Shown: in pieces, positions 24,390 to 30,924 of the stretch
Position numbering within the stretch: position 1 is the stretch's first letter
Layout: the number at the start of each line of letters is the position of its first letter
Source of the DNA: Oscillospiraceae bacterium
GTDB lineage: Bacteria; Bacillota; Clostridia; WRLR01
Direction of reading: 5' to 3'
DNA: 45,678 bases
NCBI GenBank assembly: GCA_009777515.1
Contig: WRLR01000022.1
Span: 1 to 45,678, forward strand
Position numbers and translations under genes: made by a program
Notes under the pieces: model-generated
The model's database searches: none
What the model was told of the DNA's origin: nothing
The model's input: only the letters and a program-made list of their open reading frames with translations

Positions 24390-25058
24390 TTATATTTTTC
24401 GAAAAATCCCGATCACCTTGCCTACGACAGTGCAGTTGTTCGTCGCGTATATCGGCGCGTAGCGTTCGTTTTCCGGCTGGAGCCTGATCCGGTTGTGCTC
24501 TTTGTAAAATGTTTTTACCGTCGCCTCGTCGCCGATAAGCGCGACGACAATCTCCCCGTTTTGCGCCGTTGGCTGGTGCCTGACCAATATATAGTCGCGG
24601 TCGTAAATGCCCGCGTTCACCATGCTGTCGCCTTCAACCTTTAACATGAATACATCGGCGCCATTTACAAAGAAAGACGGGACGGGGAACGTATATTCTA
24701 TGTTCTCCTCCGCTAATATGGGCCTGCCGGCCGTCACTCGCCCAACAACGGGCACAAGGACCGTAGCGTCGCTCTCGCCCGCGCCAGCGCCTGCGCCGTA
24801 GGCCACTGCCGCCGCAGCCTTTCCCGCGCCGCCCTTTTTGACCGGGCGCGTAACGCGCAGGGTACGGGGCTTCGAGGGCGACTTTATGATTTTCCCTTCC
24901 TTTTCAAGGGCTTTCAAATATATGTGGACCGTGGAGGTGGATTTATACCCAAGGGCTTCGCATATTTCCCGGACAGAGGGGGGGTAGCCGTGCTCCTCTA
25001 TATGCATATTCACATATTCCAGTACATAACCGATTTTTTGCTTTGTCTGTTCTCTCAC
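24390..25058 (-). CDS. lexA: SOS repressor LexA
   Basis: LexA represses DNA-damage genes and cleaves itself when RecA is activated. The winged helix (GYPPSVREICEALGYKSTST) lies at about residues 24-43. The self-cleavage site is Ala110-Gly111 (VTAGRP), and the catalytic dyad is Ser145 (EGDSM) with Lys182 (ATVKTF). The linker (about 75-95) is enlarged by an Ala/Gly-rich stretch. I start it at GTG 25058, with a GGGGGC site upstream. A TTG at 25091 would add 11 codons, but it would fall almost on the predicted transcription start, so GTG is preferred. An operator overlaps the promoter, which indicates autoregulation. Confidence 0.95.
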   Translation of the reverse strand: MREQTKQKIGYVLEYVNMHIEEHGYPPSVREICEALGYKSTSTVHIYLKALEKEGKIIKSPSKPRTLRVTRPVKKGGAGKAAAAVAYGAGAGAGESDATVLVPVVGRVTAGRPILAEENIEYTFPVPSFFVNGADVFMLKVEGDSMVNAGIYDRDYILVRHQPTAQNGEIVVALIGDEATVKTFYKEHNRIRLQPENERYAPIYATNNCTVVGKVIGIFRKI

Positions 25059-25099
25059 AAGCGGCGCCCCCGTAACATTATGGCTTTCCAATGGACACC

Positions 25100-25128
25100 A
25101 GTATATCTTTACAATGTGAATTTGTCAA
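25100..25128 (-). promoter_or_regulatory. lexA promoter
   Basis: On the minus strand a perfect TTGACA (25123-25128) and TATACT (25100-25105) are separated by 17 bases. Transcription would begin near 25093, giving a leader of about 35 bases to GTG 25058. Confidence 0.8.
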
Positions 25129-25138
25129 ACATTTGTTT
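25127..25138. promoter_or_regulatory. Putative LexA operator
   Basis: AAACATTTGTTT has inverted AAAC/GTTT half-sites four bases apart, matching the layout of the Gram-positive LexA box (GAAC-N4-GTTC) with both outer bases changed. It overlaps the lexA -35 box by two bases, the position expected for self-repression. Confidence 0.5.
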
Positions 25139-25212
25139 TATATTTAGCCAAAAAATGATACCTATAAAAGATAACATAAAAGATACTACAACGTTTGAGT
25201 AAAATTAGATTA

Positions 25213-25242
25213 TTGACATAAGCGCCCGCCCTGCTGTATACT
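25213..25242 (+). promoter_or_regulatory. Promoter of the tRNA cluster
   Basis: A perfect TTGACA (25213-25218) and TATACT (25237-25242) with an 18-base spacer end 12 bases before the first tRNA gene. Confidence 0.8.
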
Positions 25243-25254
25243 ATTTTCACTTGT

Positions 25255-25329
25255 CGGGGTGTAGCTCAGTTTGGCTAGAGTGCTTGCTTGGGGTGCAAGA
25301 GGTCGCCTGTTCAAGTCAGGTCACTCCGA
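25255..25329 (+). tRNA. tRNA-Pro (anticodon GGG)
   Basis: A full cloverleaf can be drawn. The acceptor CGGGGTG pairs with CACTCCG (one G-T pair), the anticodon stem is CTTGC/GCAAG with loop TTGGGGT (anticodon GGG, G37), and the T-loop is TTCAAGT. The discriminator is A. The 3' CCA is not encoded (CTT follows). Confidence 0.93.
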
Positions 25330-25355
25330 CTTTCCCTTTCCGTCCGTCGGCACAC

Positions 25356-25426
25356 AGGGGTGTGGTCAAATGGTATGACAGAGGTCTCCAAAACCTTTTG
25401 CGAGGGTTCGATTCCTTCCACCCCTG
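25356..25426 (+). tRNA. tRNA-Trp (anticodon CCA)
   Basis: The acceptor AGGGGTG pairs with CACCCCT. The anticodon stem GAGGT/ACCTT carries loop CTCCAAA, anticodon CCA. The T-arm contains TTCGATT and the discriminator is G, as in bacterial tRNA-Trp. CCA is not encoded at the 3' end. Confidence 0.93.
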
Positions 25427-25462
25427 CTAACCCCATGTCTTTATATATAAACGTCACATTTT

Positions 25463-25535
25463 TGGGATGTCGCCAAGCTGGTAAGGCACCAGACTTTGAC
25501 TCTGGCATGCGTAGGTTCGAGTCCTGCCATCCCAG
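25463..25535 (+). tRNA. tRNA-Gln (anticodon TTG)
   Basis: The acceptor TGGGATG pairs with CATCCCA. The anticodon stem CCAGA/TCTGG carries loop CTTTGAC, anticodon TTG. The T-loop is TTCGAGT and the discriminator is G. CCA is not encoded. Confidence 0.94.
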
Positions 25536-25560
25536 TCGCAAAAAAAGCATACACACTGTG

Positions 25561-25596
25561 CGGGACGCCTAAGACGGGCGTCCCGGCGTATTTTAT
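25561..25596 (+). terminator. Terminator of the tRNA cluster
   Basis: A perfect 9-bp stem, CGGGACGCC (25561-25569) with GGCGTCCCG (25577-25585), and a 7-base loop are followed by GCGTATTTTA. The stem ends 20 bases before proC. Confidence 0.75.
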
Positions 25597-25605
25597 GGGG
25601 GGAGC

Positions 25606-26502
25606 ATGAAAACTATTGGATTGATAGGGACCGGGAACATGGGCGCCGCCCTGGTTAAGGGCATGCTCAATATGAAGGCCACAGCCTCGGGCGACAAATT
25701 GGCAAGCGCCAATAAGTCGAACGACATTTCATCGGGCGACAAATTGGCGTGCGCCAATATTTCGGACGATATATTATCGTTCGAAATATTGGCGTATGAT
25801 ATAGACGCGCAAAAGCTTAATGCGTTTTGCAGCGCCACGGGGGCGCGGGCGGCCTCCGGCAACGCGGAGCTCGCAGGCGAAGCCGACATAGTGGTACTGG
25901 CCGTCAAGCCCGACGCCGCCCCGGGCGCGCTCAGGCAGGCGGCCGAGCGGCTCTCCGGGGACAAGCTGCTGATATCAATAGTCCTCGGGCTCTCCCTGGG
26001 CCGCATCGCGGAGCTGACCGAAGGGCGCGCTCGCTACGTGCGGTGCATGCCCAACACGCCCGCCTTGGTCAATGAGGGGATGACGTGCGTATCCATGGGC
26101 AGCGGGACGGACGGCGCGGACATTGAGCACGTCGCCGCCATTTTCGGCTCGGTCGGGAAAGTGGAGTTTATGCAAGAGAAGGACCTTGAAAAGGTCACAG
26201 CCCTTACCGGCAGCTCGCCCGCGTATATCTTCGTATTGATAGAGGCGATGGCGGACGCCGCTGTCCTGTCGGGGCTGCAGCGCGCCACGGCATACAAGCT
26301 CGCTTCGCAGGCAGTGCTGGGGTCGGCCAAAATGGTCCTTGAGACGGGCATGCACCCCGGAGCGTTAAAGGACATGGTCTGCTCCCCGGCGGGCAGCACC
26401 ATCGAGGCCATTAGGGTGCTGGAGGGCAGGGGTTTCCGCAGCGCCGTCATAGAGGCCATGCGCGCATGCGACATACGCGCCGGCGAAATATCAAAGCAAT
26501 GA
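25606..26502 (+). CDS. proC: Pyrroline-5-carboxylate reductase
   Basis: ProC reduces pyrroline-5-carboxylate to proline. The Rossmann motif GLIGTGNMG is at residues 5-13. The conserved VKPD, MPNTPALVNEG and the signature ALTGSSPAYIFVLIEAMADAA-like helix follow, ending with SPAGSTIEAI. At 298 aa it is about 30 residues longer than usual. The surplus is two 15-residue tandem copies (residues 28-57) placed before strand beta-2 (FEILAYDID), from which they appear to derive. An excellent GGGGGGAGC site precedes the ATG. The stop overlaps the rnhA start (ATGA). Confidence 0.95.
   Translation: MKTIGLIGTGNMGAALVKGMLNMKATASGDKLASANKSNDISSGDKLACANISDDILSFEILAYDIDAQKLNAFCSATGARAASGNAELAGEADIVVLAVKPDAAPGALRQAAERLSGDKLLISIVLGLSLGRIAELTEGRARYVRCMPNTPALVNEGMTCVSMGSGTDGADIEHVAAIFGSVGKVEFMQEKDLEKVTALTGSSPAYIFVLIEAMADAAVLSGLQRATAYKLASQAVLGSAKMVLETGMHPGALKDMVCSPAGSTIEAIRVLEGRGFRSAVIEAMRACDIRAGEISKQ
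25687..25803 (+). repeat. 45-bp in-frame tandem repeat in proC whose last unit is a native strand
   Basis: Units at 25687-25731 and 25732-25776 encode SGDKLASANKSNDIS and SGDKLACANISDDIL. The native sequence from 25777 (SFEILAYDID) aligns with the unit start at DNA level (TCGTTCGAAATATTGGCG against TCGGGCGACAAATTGGCG). Confidence 0.88.
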
Positions 26503-26972
26503 CTGCGTCGGCCAAGAGCGTCGACATATATACCGACGGCGCTTGTTCCGGCAACCCCGGCCCCGGCGGTTGGGCGGCTATTCTGATTTACCGAGGCCAT
26601 GAAAAGGAAATTTTCGGCGCCGAGCCCGAGACGACCAACAACAGGATGGAGCTGCTAGCGGCCATACGCGCTCTTGAGTGCCTAAAAGAGCCTTGCTGCG
26701 TGAATCTTTATTCCGACAGCTCATACCTTGTCGACGCGTTTCTAAAAAAGTGGGTCCATAAATGGATGCGCAACGGCTGGCGCCTGTCCAACAACAAGGA
26801 CATGGCCAAGAACGCCGATCTCTGGCAGGCCTTGATGGGCCTGGCGCAGGTTCATGACATCCGTTTTATCAAAGTGGCGGGGCATTCGGACAATATAAAC
26901 AACAACAGGTGCGACAAGCTCGCGACTGCCGCCATCGAAAAACAAACAAAACAACAAATAGAAGCGGACTGA
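26499..26972 (+). CDS. rnhA: Ribonuclease HI
   Basis: RNase HI cuts the RNA strand of RNA/DNA hybrids. All four metal-binding catalytic residues are visible: Asp13 (YTDGACSGNPGPGGWA), Glu51 (NRMELLAA), Asp73 (YSDSSYLV) and Asp139 (NRCDKLA). The basic handle region KKWVHKWMRNGW is present. The 157-aa length is normal and there is no insertion. The start is the ATG at 26499, which overlaps the proC stop as ATGA, so translation is coupled; an earlier in-frame start inside proC is not credible. Confidence 0.96.
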   Translation: MTASAKSVDIYTDGACSGNPGPGGWAAILIYRGHEKEIFGAEPETTNNRMELLAAIRALECLKEPCCVNLYSDSSYLVDAFLKKWVHKWMRNGWRLSNNKDMAKNADLWQALMGLAQVHDIRFIKVAGHSDNINNNRCDKLATAAIEKQTKQQIEAD

Positions 26973-27008
26973 CTGGTTTTTAACTAAGCGGTCATATGGC
27001 AGGGGCGC

Positions 27009-27035
27009 GGAGCGTCGAGGGCGACGCTCCCTACA
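27009..27035. repeat. Palindrome between convergent rnhA and the HD-GYP gene
   Basis: GGAGCGTCG (27009-27017) and CGACGCTCC (27022-27030) form a perfect 9-bp stem with a 4-base loop. On the minus strand it is headed by GTAGGG. Without a T-tract it is an uncertain bidirectional terminator; it more likely belongs to the GTAGGG palindrome family also seen at 4677 and 32426. Confidence 0.55.
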
Positions 27036-27146
27036 AGGGCATTGGTTTCATTGCCGTATATGCTTGTACCATTATGTATGATATACAACGATATTGATCG
27101 ACTGGGAACGCGGCGCTTCGCTCCGCAATCTCGCGCCGATTGCGGG

Positions 27147-28220
27147 TTATCTGTGGCCGGCGGCGATTTGCGCGAACTGCACGGCTACTTTTTGGAATAC
27201 GCCGACCAGGACGGGGTCGAAATGCGTGCCGCTCCCCATGGCAATGATGCGCTCGGCTTCCGCGCAAGAAACCGGCCTCCTATATGGACGCGGCGATATC
27301 AGCGCGTCGTACACGTCCACAATCGCCATGAGCCTGCCCTCCAGCGGGATATCTTCGCCGCGCAGGCCGACCGGGTAGCCCGTGCCGTCCCATTTTTCAT
27401 GGTGCGTCCCCGCGATGGCCCGCGCGTGGCGCATGAATGTATCATGTGCCAGGCCCAGCTCGATTTTGCGGAGCGTATCCACGCCTGCGAACGGGTGCTT
27501 CTTCATTTCATTGAACTCGTCGATCGACAGCTTGCTCGGCTTATTGAGTATCTTGTCGCTGATCGACAGCTTACCCACGTCGTGGAGCTGGGCCGACGAG
27601 TAAATATAGTCCAGGTTCCAGGTCGATATCTCGTCACTGTATATGTCGTCCGCGATCAATTGGTTGAGGAGCAGTTCAAGGTATTTATGCGTCCTGTTCA
27701 CATGGCCGTCCGCCGTGCCGCCGCGCAGTTCCGCCAGCTCGGCGAGCACGTTCAACACCGAGTTCTGGATGTCGACGACCTGTTTGTTGTTCTTGCGCTC
27801 AATGTCTTTTATATTACATTTAAAGTTGTTCAGCTCGTTGCGCTGGGAGACGACGGCCAGCGCGTTCTCTATGCGTTTAGTCAGTATGGGCGCGGTAAAC
27901 GGTTTCGTTATGAAGTCCAGCGCCCCCAGCGAGAGCCCCTCTAGCTCTGCCTCCGCGTCGCTTGCCGCCGTTAGAAAAATCACCGGTATGTCCATGAACC
28001 TCGGGTCGTCGTTGAGCATGCGCATGGCTTCATACCCGTTCATTTCCGGCATTTCGATGTCCAGCAGGATCAGGTCGGGCACGACATTGTATAAGAGATC
28101 AAACAGTTTATGCGCCGACTGCGCCGGGTAGACATTGTAGTAGTCCTTTAGCATGCTCTTGCCTATAGCCAAGTCGACATTGTTGTCGTCGACGAGAAAA
28201 ATCGTGTGTCGTCTATCCAT
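27147..28220 (-). CDS. Response regulator with HD-GYP domain (probable c-di-GMP phosphodiesterase)
   Basis: The N-terminal receiver domain (about residues 5-120) has the acidic pair Asp11-Asp12, phospho-acceptor Asp54 (LLDIEMPEMNG) and Lys106. The C-terminal half is an HD-GYP domain with HDVGK, HHEKWDGTGYP and the following DVYDAL. Such proteins hydrolyse c-di-GMP when phosphorylated. No partner kinase is adjacent. I use the ATG at 28220 (MDRRHTIFLVDD), which gives 357 aa; in-frame ATG 28232 and GTG 28256 are alternatives, and none has a clear ribosome binding site. The gene is convergent with rnhA. Confidence 0.9.
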   Translation of the reverse strand: MDRRHTIFLVDDNNVDLAIGKSMLKDYYNVYPAQSAHKLFDLLYNVVPDLILLDIEMPEMNGYEAMRMLNDDPRFMDIPVIFLTAASDAEAELEGLSLGALDFITKPFTAPILTKRIENALAVVSQRNELNNFKCNIKDIERKNNKQVVDIQNSVLNVLAELAELRGGTADGHVNRTHKYLELLLNQLIADDIYSDEISTWNLDYIYSSAQLHDVGKLSISDKILNKPSKLSIDEFNEMKKHPFAGVDTLRKIELGLAHDTFMRHARAIAGTHHEKWDGTGYPVGLRGEDIPLEGRLMAIVDVYDALISPRPYRRPVSCAEAERIIAMGSGTHFDPVLVGVFQKVAVQFAQIAAGHR

Positions 28221-28256
28221 TTTAAACGGCATTCGCTGTCTGCGCACAAAAAGCAC

Positions 28257-28547
28257 AATGAAAATGAATGGCGTCGCGCCACAGCTCTACCCTTTCTATA
28301 ATATTCACATATGCTCCATTGCCCCATTTAAGGCTGCGCCAGGTTGTCGCCCACATTTCCCCTATATAGGATTTATACCCTGACAAAAGGCAAAATAACA
28401 TAGAATAATGACTTATTGACTTTCAGTGACAAGTAATCGGATTGCAAATGGATTACATGCGAATTACATTATTGCATTTGTTATTGCATATTTTCGCATG
28501 TATCAAATGCGGTTTTCAAATGCTCTGTGCAGATGGTGCGCACGATC
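28257..28547. other. Gene-free spacer upstream of the Nudix gene
   Basis: No open frame with coding character is seen here. The stretch contains repeated GCATTTG/CAAATGC words, including a possible 7-bp stem (28474-28480 with 28504-28510) and a second CAAATGC at 28517. No confident minus-strand promoter for the HD-GYP gene could be picked out. Confidence 0.5.
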
Positions 28548-28576
28548 TTGTCATTGCTTTGCCTTAGTGATATCAT
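28548..28576 (+). promoter_or_regulatory. Promoter of the Nudix (nudC-like) gene
   Basis: TTGTCA (28548-28553) and TATCAT (28571-28576), each five of six matches, are 17 bases apart and read toward the ATG at 28667. Confidence 0.65.
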
Positions 28577-28666
28577 CAACACCGAGCGAGGGGAGCATTG
28601 TGGTATCGTTAGCGTGAACATATCAAGAGCATTTGTGAAATTCATGAACGAAAGAGGGGTATACGC

Positions 28667-29761
28667 ATGATACAAGATATAGGGCCTCATAAACTTGACA
28701 ACAGTTTTAACCCAAGGCCGCCGCGTGAGGGCGATTATATTTTAATATACGGCGACGAAAAGGTCATGATGTGTGCAGGCGAGGGCGAGGGCGGCAGCGG
28801 CGCAGGCGGCGGAGGGAGAGCGGGAACGAGCGGCGCTGGCGCTGGTGGCGGTGTGGGAGCGGGAACGAGCGGCGGCGGTGGTGCTGGCGCTGGTGGTATT
28901 GGTGCTGGTAGCGTTGGTAGTACTGGCGCTGGCGCTGGTGGCGTTAGTGGTACTGGTGCTGGCGGCGCTGGTGGCGTTAGTGGTACTGGTGCTGGCGGCG
29001 CTGGTGGCGCCGGCGCGCTTGCGGCAAGCAGCCTTTTGCTGCCGCGCTATGAGCAACTGGAAAGCCTCGCGCCGAGCGCCCTCGATGGGGGAGGGCCCTT
29101 ATATTTGTTCAACATCGACGCGAACGCGTTTTACTATACTGCGTCCGGCACCCTGGCGGAAGACGAGCTGCGGCGGTTTACCCCCATGCCCATGGGCTCT
29201 TTCCGCACGTACGGCGTTAAATGGCAGGCGTTTGCAGGCATCACCGCATGCCACCTCGCCGGATGGTACGAACGTCGCAGGCTGTGCGGCAAATGCGGCG
29301 AGGTCACGAAGCAAAGCACAAAAGAGCGCATGCTCGAATGCCCCGGCTGCGGTGCGATGTACTACCCGCGCATATCGCCGGCCGTCATTGTCGGCGTCAC
29401 CGACGGGAGCCGCCTGCTGCTCACGCGCTACGCAAACAGGCCGGGTACCAATTTTGCATTGATTGCGGGCTTTTGCGAAATAGGCGAATCGGTTGAAGAC
29501 ACTGTGCGTCGCGAGGTCATGGAAGAAGTTGGCGTGCGCGTCGCCAATATCCGTTTCTACAAAAGCCAGCCCTGGGGATTCTCCGGCAGCCTGTTGATGG
29601 GCTTTTACTGCGATCTGGAGGGGAGCGACGCCATCACGCTCGATCGCAACGAACTCGCGGTCGCCGAATGGGTCGACAGGGGCGATATCGCGGTCACGGA
29701 CACCTCCATAAGCCTTACCAGCGAGATGATCGAGACGTTCCGGCGAGGCTCGGACATTTGA
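28667..29761 (+). CDS. nudC: NADH pyrophosphatase-like Nudix hydrolase
   Basis: NudC-type enzymes cleave NADH/NAD+ and can remove NAD caps from RNA. The zinc ribbon is formed by Cys207/Cys210 and Cys225/Cys228. The Nudix box is complete (GFCEIGE-x7-REVMEEVG from residue 268). The NudC hallmark SQPW follows as SQPWGFSGS, where the usual form is SQPWPFPxS. At 364 aa it is long for the family. About 85 residues of almost pure Gly/Ala/Ser/Thr (about 37-122) interrupt the N-terminal domain, with a perfect 33-base duplication inside. GAAAGAGGGG precedes the ATG. The catalytic half looks normal, so the protein is likely active. Confidence 0.9.
   Translation: MIQDIGPHKLDNSFNPRPPREGDYILIYGDEKVMMCAGEGEGGSGAGGGGRAGTSGAGAGGGVGAGTSGGGGAGAGGIGAGSVGSTGAGAGGVSGTGAGGAGGVSGTGAGGAGGAGALAASSLLLPRYEQLESLAPSALDGGGPLYLFNIDANAFYYTASGTLAEDELRRFTPMPMGSFRTYGVKWQAFAGITACHLAGWYERRRLCGKCGEVTKQSTKERMLECPGCGAMYYPRISPAVIVGVTDGSRLLLTRYANRPGTNFALIAGFCEIGESVEDTVRREVMEEVGVRVANIRFYKSQPWGFSGSLLMGFYCDLEGSDAITLDRNELAVAEWVDRGDIAVTDTSISLTSEMIETFRRGSDI
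28781..29022 (+). repeat. Gly/Ala-coding tandem repeat in the nudC-like gene
   Basis: A G-rich tract of short degenerate repeats encodes GAGG/GTSG-type peptide. Within it two identical 33-base units (28937-28969 and 28970-29002, encoding GGVSGTGAGGA) stand head to tail, and a third begins at 29003. Confidence 0.9.
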
Positions 29762-30053
29762 CGCGGCACATGTTTTTTTACGCTTTATGCTGTTTTTTTA
29801 ACCTGGTTTTAGCTATGAAAATATAGGGTATAAAGCAGATGTAAGTCATGGAACGCAAAAAATATTTAGTGAATGTTCAGTAGTTTTATCATATATGGAA
29901 CGGGTTGATTTGATTTGCTAAACGGCATTATTTGCGGCATTACAGACGCCTGCATTGGCGGTTTGTTAATAATAAAAGCGTCGGGCGCGCGGGGCGGGCG
30001 GCGCTTGAATATGGGACCCGTATACGATACACGCATCGAGGGAGCGACATAAA
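29762..30053. other. Gene-free spacer before atpH
   Basis: 292 bases with two T7 runs shortly after the nudC stop (29770s and 29790s), without a convincing hairpin. No consensus promoter could be assigned. A frame from 29932 to 30126 overlaps atpH and lacks a ribosome binding site. Confidence 0.5.
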
Positions 30054-30866
30054 ATGGGTTCATTGGAAAAACGATATGCCGAGGCATTGCTATCGCTCGC
30101 GGACAACGTGGAGCAGGCGGACGTAGTAGGTTCCGCTTTGAGCGTGCTGGGGCGGTTGTATCAGAAGAATTCGGAATTCCGAAACTTTATACTGAACCCT
30201 GTCATTTCCAAGCATGTCAGGGGCGAAACCCTGCTTGGCGTATTGGAAATGCTGGGATATATCAAAAACGCAGGCGGCATGGCCGGCGACATGGCCGGCG
30301 AAATAGCTGATGGCGGGGCATGCGGCGGCGAGGCTGTCGACCTGGCCGGTGGTAGGGAACTCGGCGGCGAGACCGTCGAATTGGCTAGTGGAGAGGCATG
30401 TGATGACGAGGCCGTCGACCTGGCCGATAGTGGGGCATGCGATGGCGAGGCCGGCAGTGCGGCCAGTGTCTCGAGCAACAGCGCGGCGGCGTCCATGATT
30501 AACGCAGGCGTCCTGCTTTTGCGTTTTTTACAGTTGCTGCTGGACAAAGGGCGCCTGGCGTTCCTGCCGAACATAGCCGAGGAATATAACAGCATCAAAG
30601 CCAAGCACCGCATGGCCCTCCGCATCGTTGCGCGCTCCTCCGAACCGCTGGACCCGGATAAGCTCTTTGAGCTGCGGGAAAAGTACAGGTTGCAATACGG
30701 CTCCCAGGCCGCAGAGATTGACAATGTGGTCGTGCCGTCCCTATACGGAGGGCTCAGCGTACAGATAGGCGGCATGCGCGTGGACGACACGCTGTACGGC
30801 AGGCTGGCTGCGCTGGCCCGCGCCGTGGCGGGCGGCGCTGTAAAACAGTCGGTAGAAGCCGGGTAA
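30054..30866 (+). CDS. atpH: ATP synthase F1 subunit delta
   Basis: The delta (OSCP) subunit joins the F1 head to the peripheral stalk of ATP synthase. The N-terminal RYAEALLSLA and NPVIS, and the later LLRFLQLLLDKGRLAFLPNIAEEY in outline, are family hallmarks, followed by the C-terminal strand pair ending in the GGLSVQIGG region. At 270 aa it is about 85-90 residues longer than normal, because a repetitive Gly/Ala/Glu/Asp insertion (about residues 73-145) separates the N-terminal helical domain from the rest. GGGAGCGAC precedes the ATG. No other atp gene is adjacent: a Nudix gene lies before it and a site-2 protease after it. This isolation from the atp operon is unusual. Confidence 0.9.
   Translation: MGSLEKRYAEALLSLADNVEQADVVGSALSVLGRLYQKNSEFRNFILNPVISKHVRGETLLGVLEMLGYIKNAGGMAGDMAGEIADGGACGGEAVDLAGGRELGGETVELASGEACDDEAVDLADSGACDGEAGSAASVSSNSAAASMINAGVLLLRFLQLLLDKGRLAFLPNIAEEYNSIKAKHRMALRIVARSSEPLDPDKLFELREKYRLQYGSQAAEIDNVVVPSLYGGLSVQIGGMRVDDTLYGRLAALARAVAGGAVKQSVEAG
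30285..30479 (+). repeat. 39-bp in-frame tandem repeat (about 5 units) in atpH
   Basis: Consecutive 39-base units start at 30285, 30324, 30363, 30402 and 30441. They encode 13-residue segments such as GDMAGEIADGGAC, GGEAVDLAGGREL, GGETVELASGEAC and DDEAVDLADSGAC. The last unit is degenerate. Confidence 0.87.
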
Positions 30867-30889
30867 ATGCAGCCGTAAATACAGCGCTC

Positions 30890-30918
30890 TTGTAAATTTC
30901 CCATTTTTCATAGATAAT
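30890..30918 (+). promoter_or_regulatory. Promoter of the site-2 protease gene (leaderless layout)
   Basis: TTGTAA (30890-30895) and GATAAT (30913-30918) are 17 bases apart. Only six bases separate the -10 box from the ATG at 30925, so transcription should begin at the start codon. No ribosome binding site is present. Confidence 0.6.
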
Positions 30919-30924
30919 GATTGT

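Noticed and set aside
27042..27944. 300-codon plus-strand open frame
   Set aside because: Lies opposite the HD-GYP domain, whose HD and GYP motifs are intact on the minus strand.
28781..30479. Possible CRISPR or minisatellite array because of regular repeats
   Set aside because: The repeats are head to tail without unique spacers, are in frame inside genes, and there are no cas genes nearby.
30890..30924. Possible hidden ribosome binding site for the site-2 protease gene
   Set aside because: No AGGAGG-like sequence occurs in the 30 bases before ATG 30925; the stretch is T-rich and better explained by promoter boxes.
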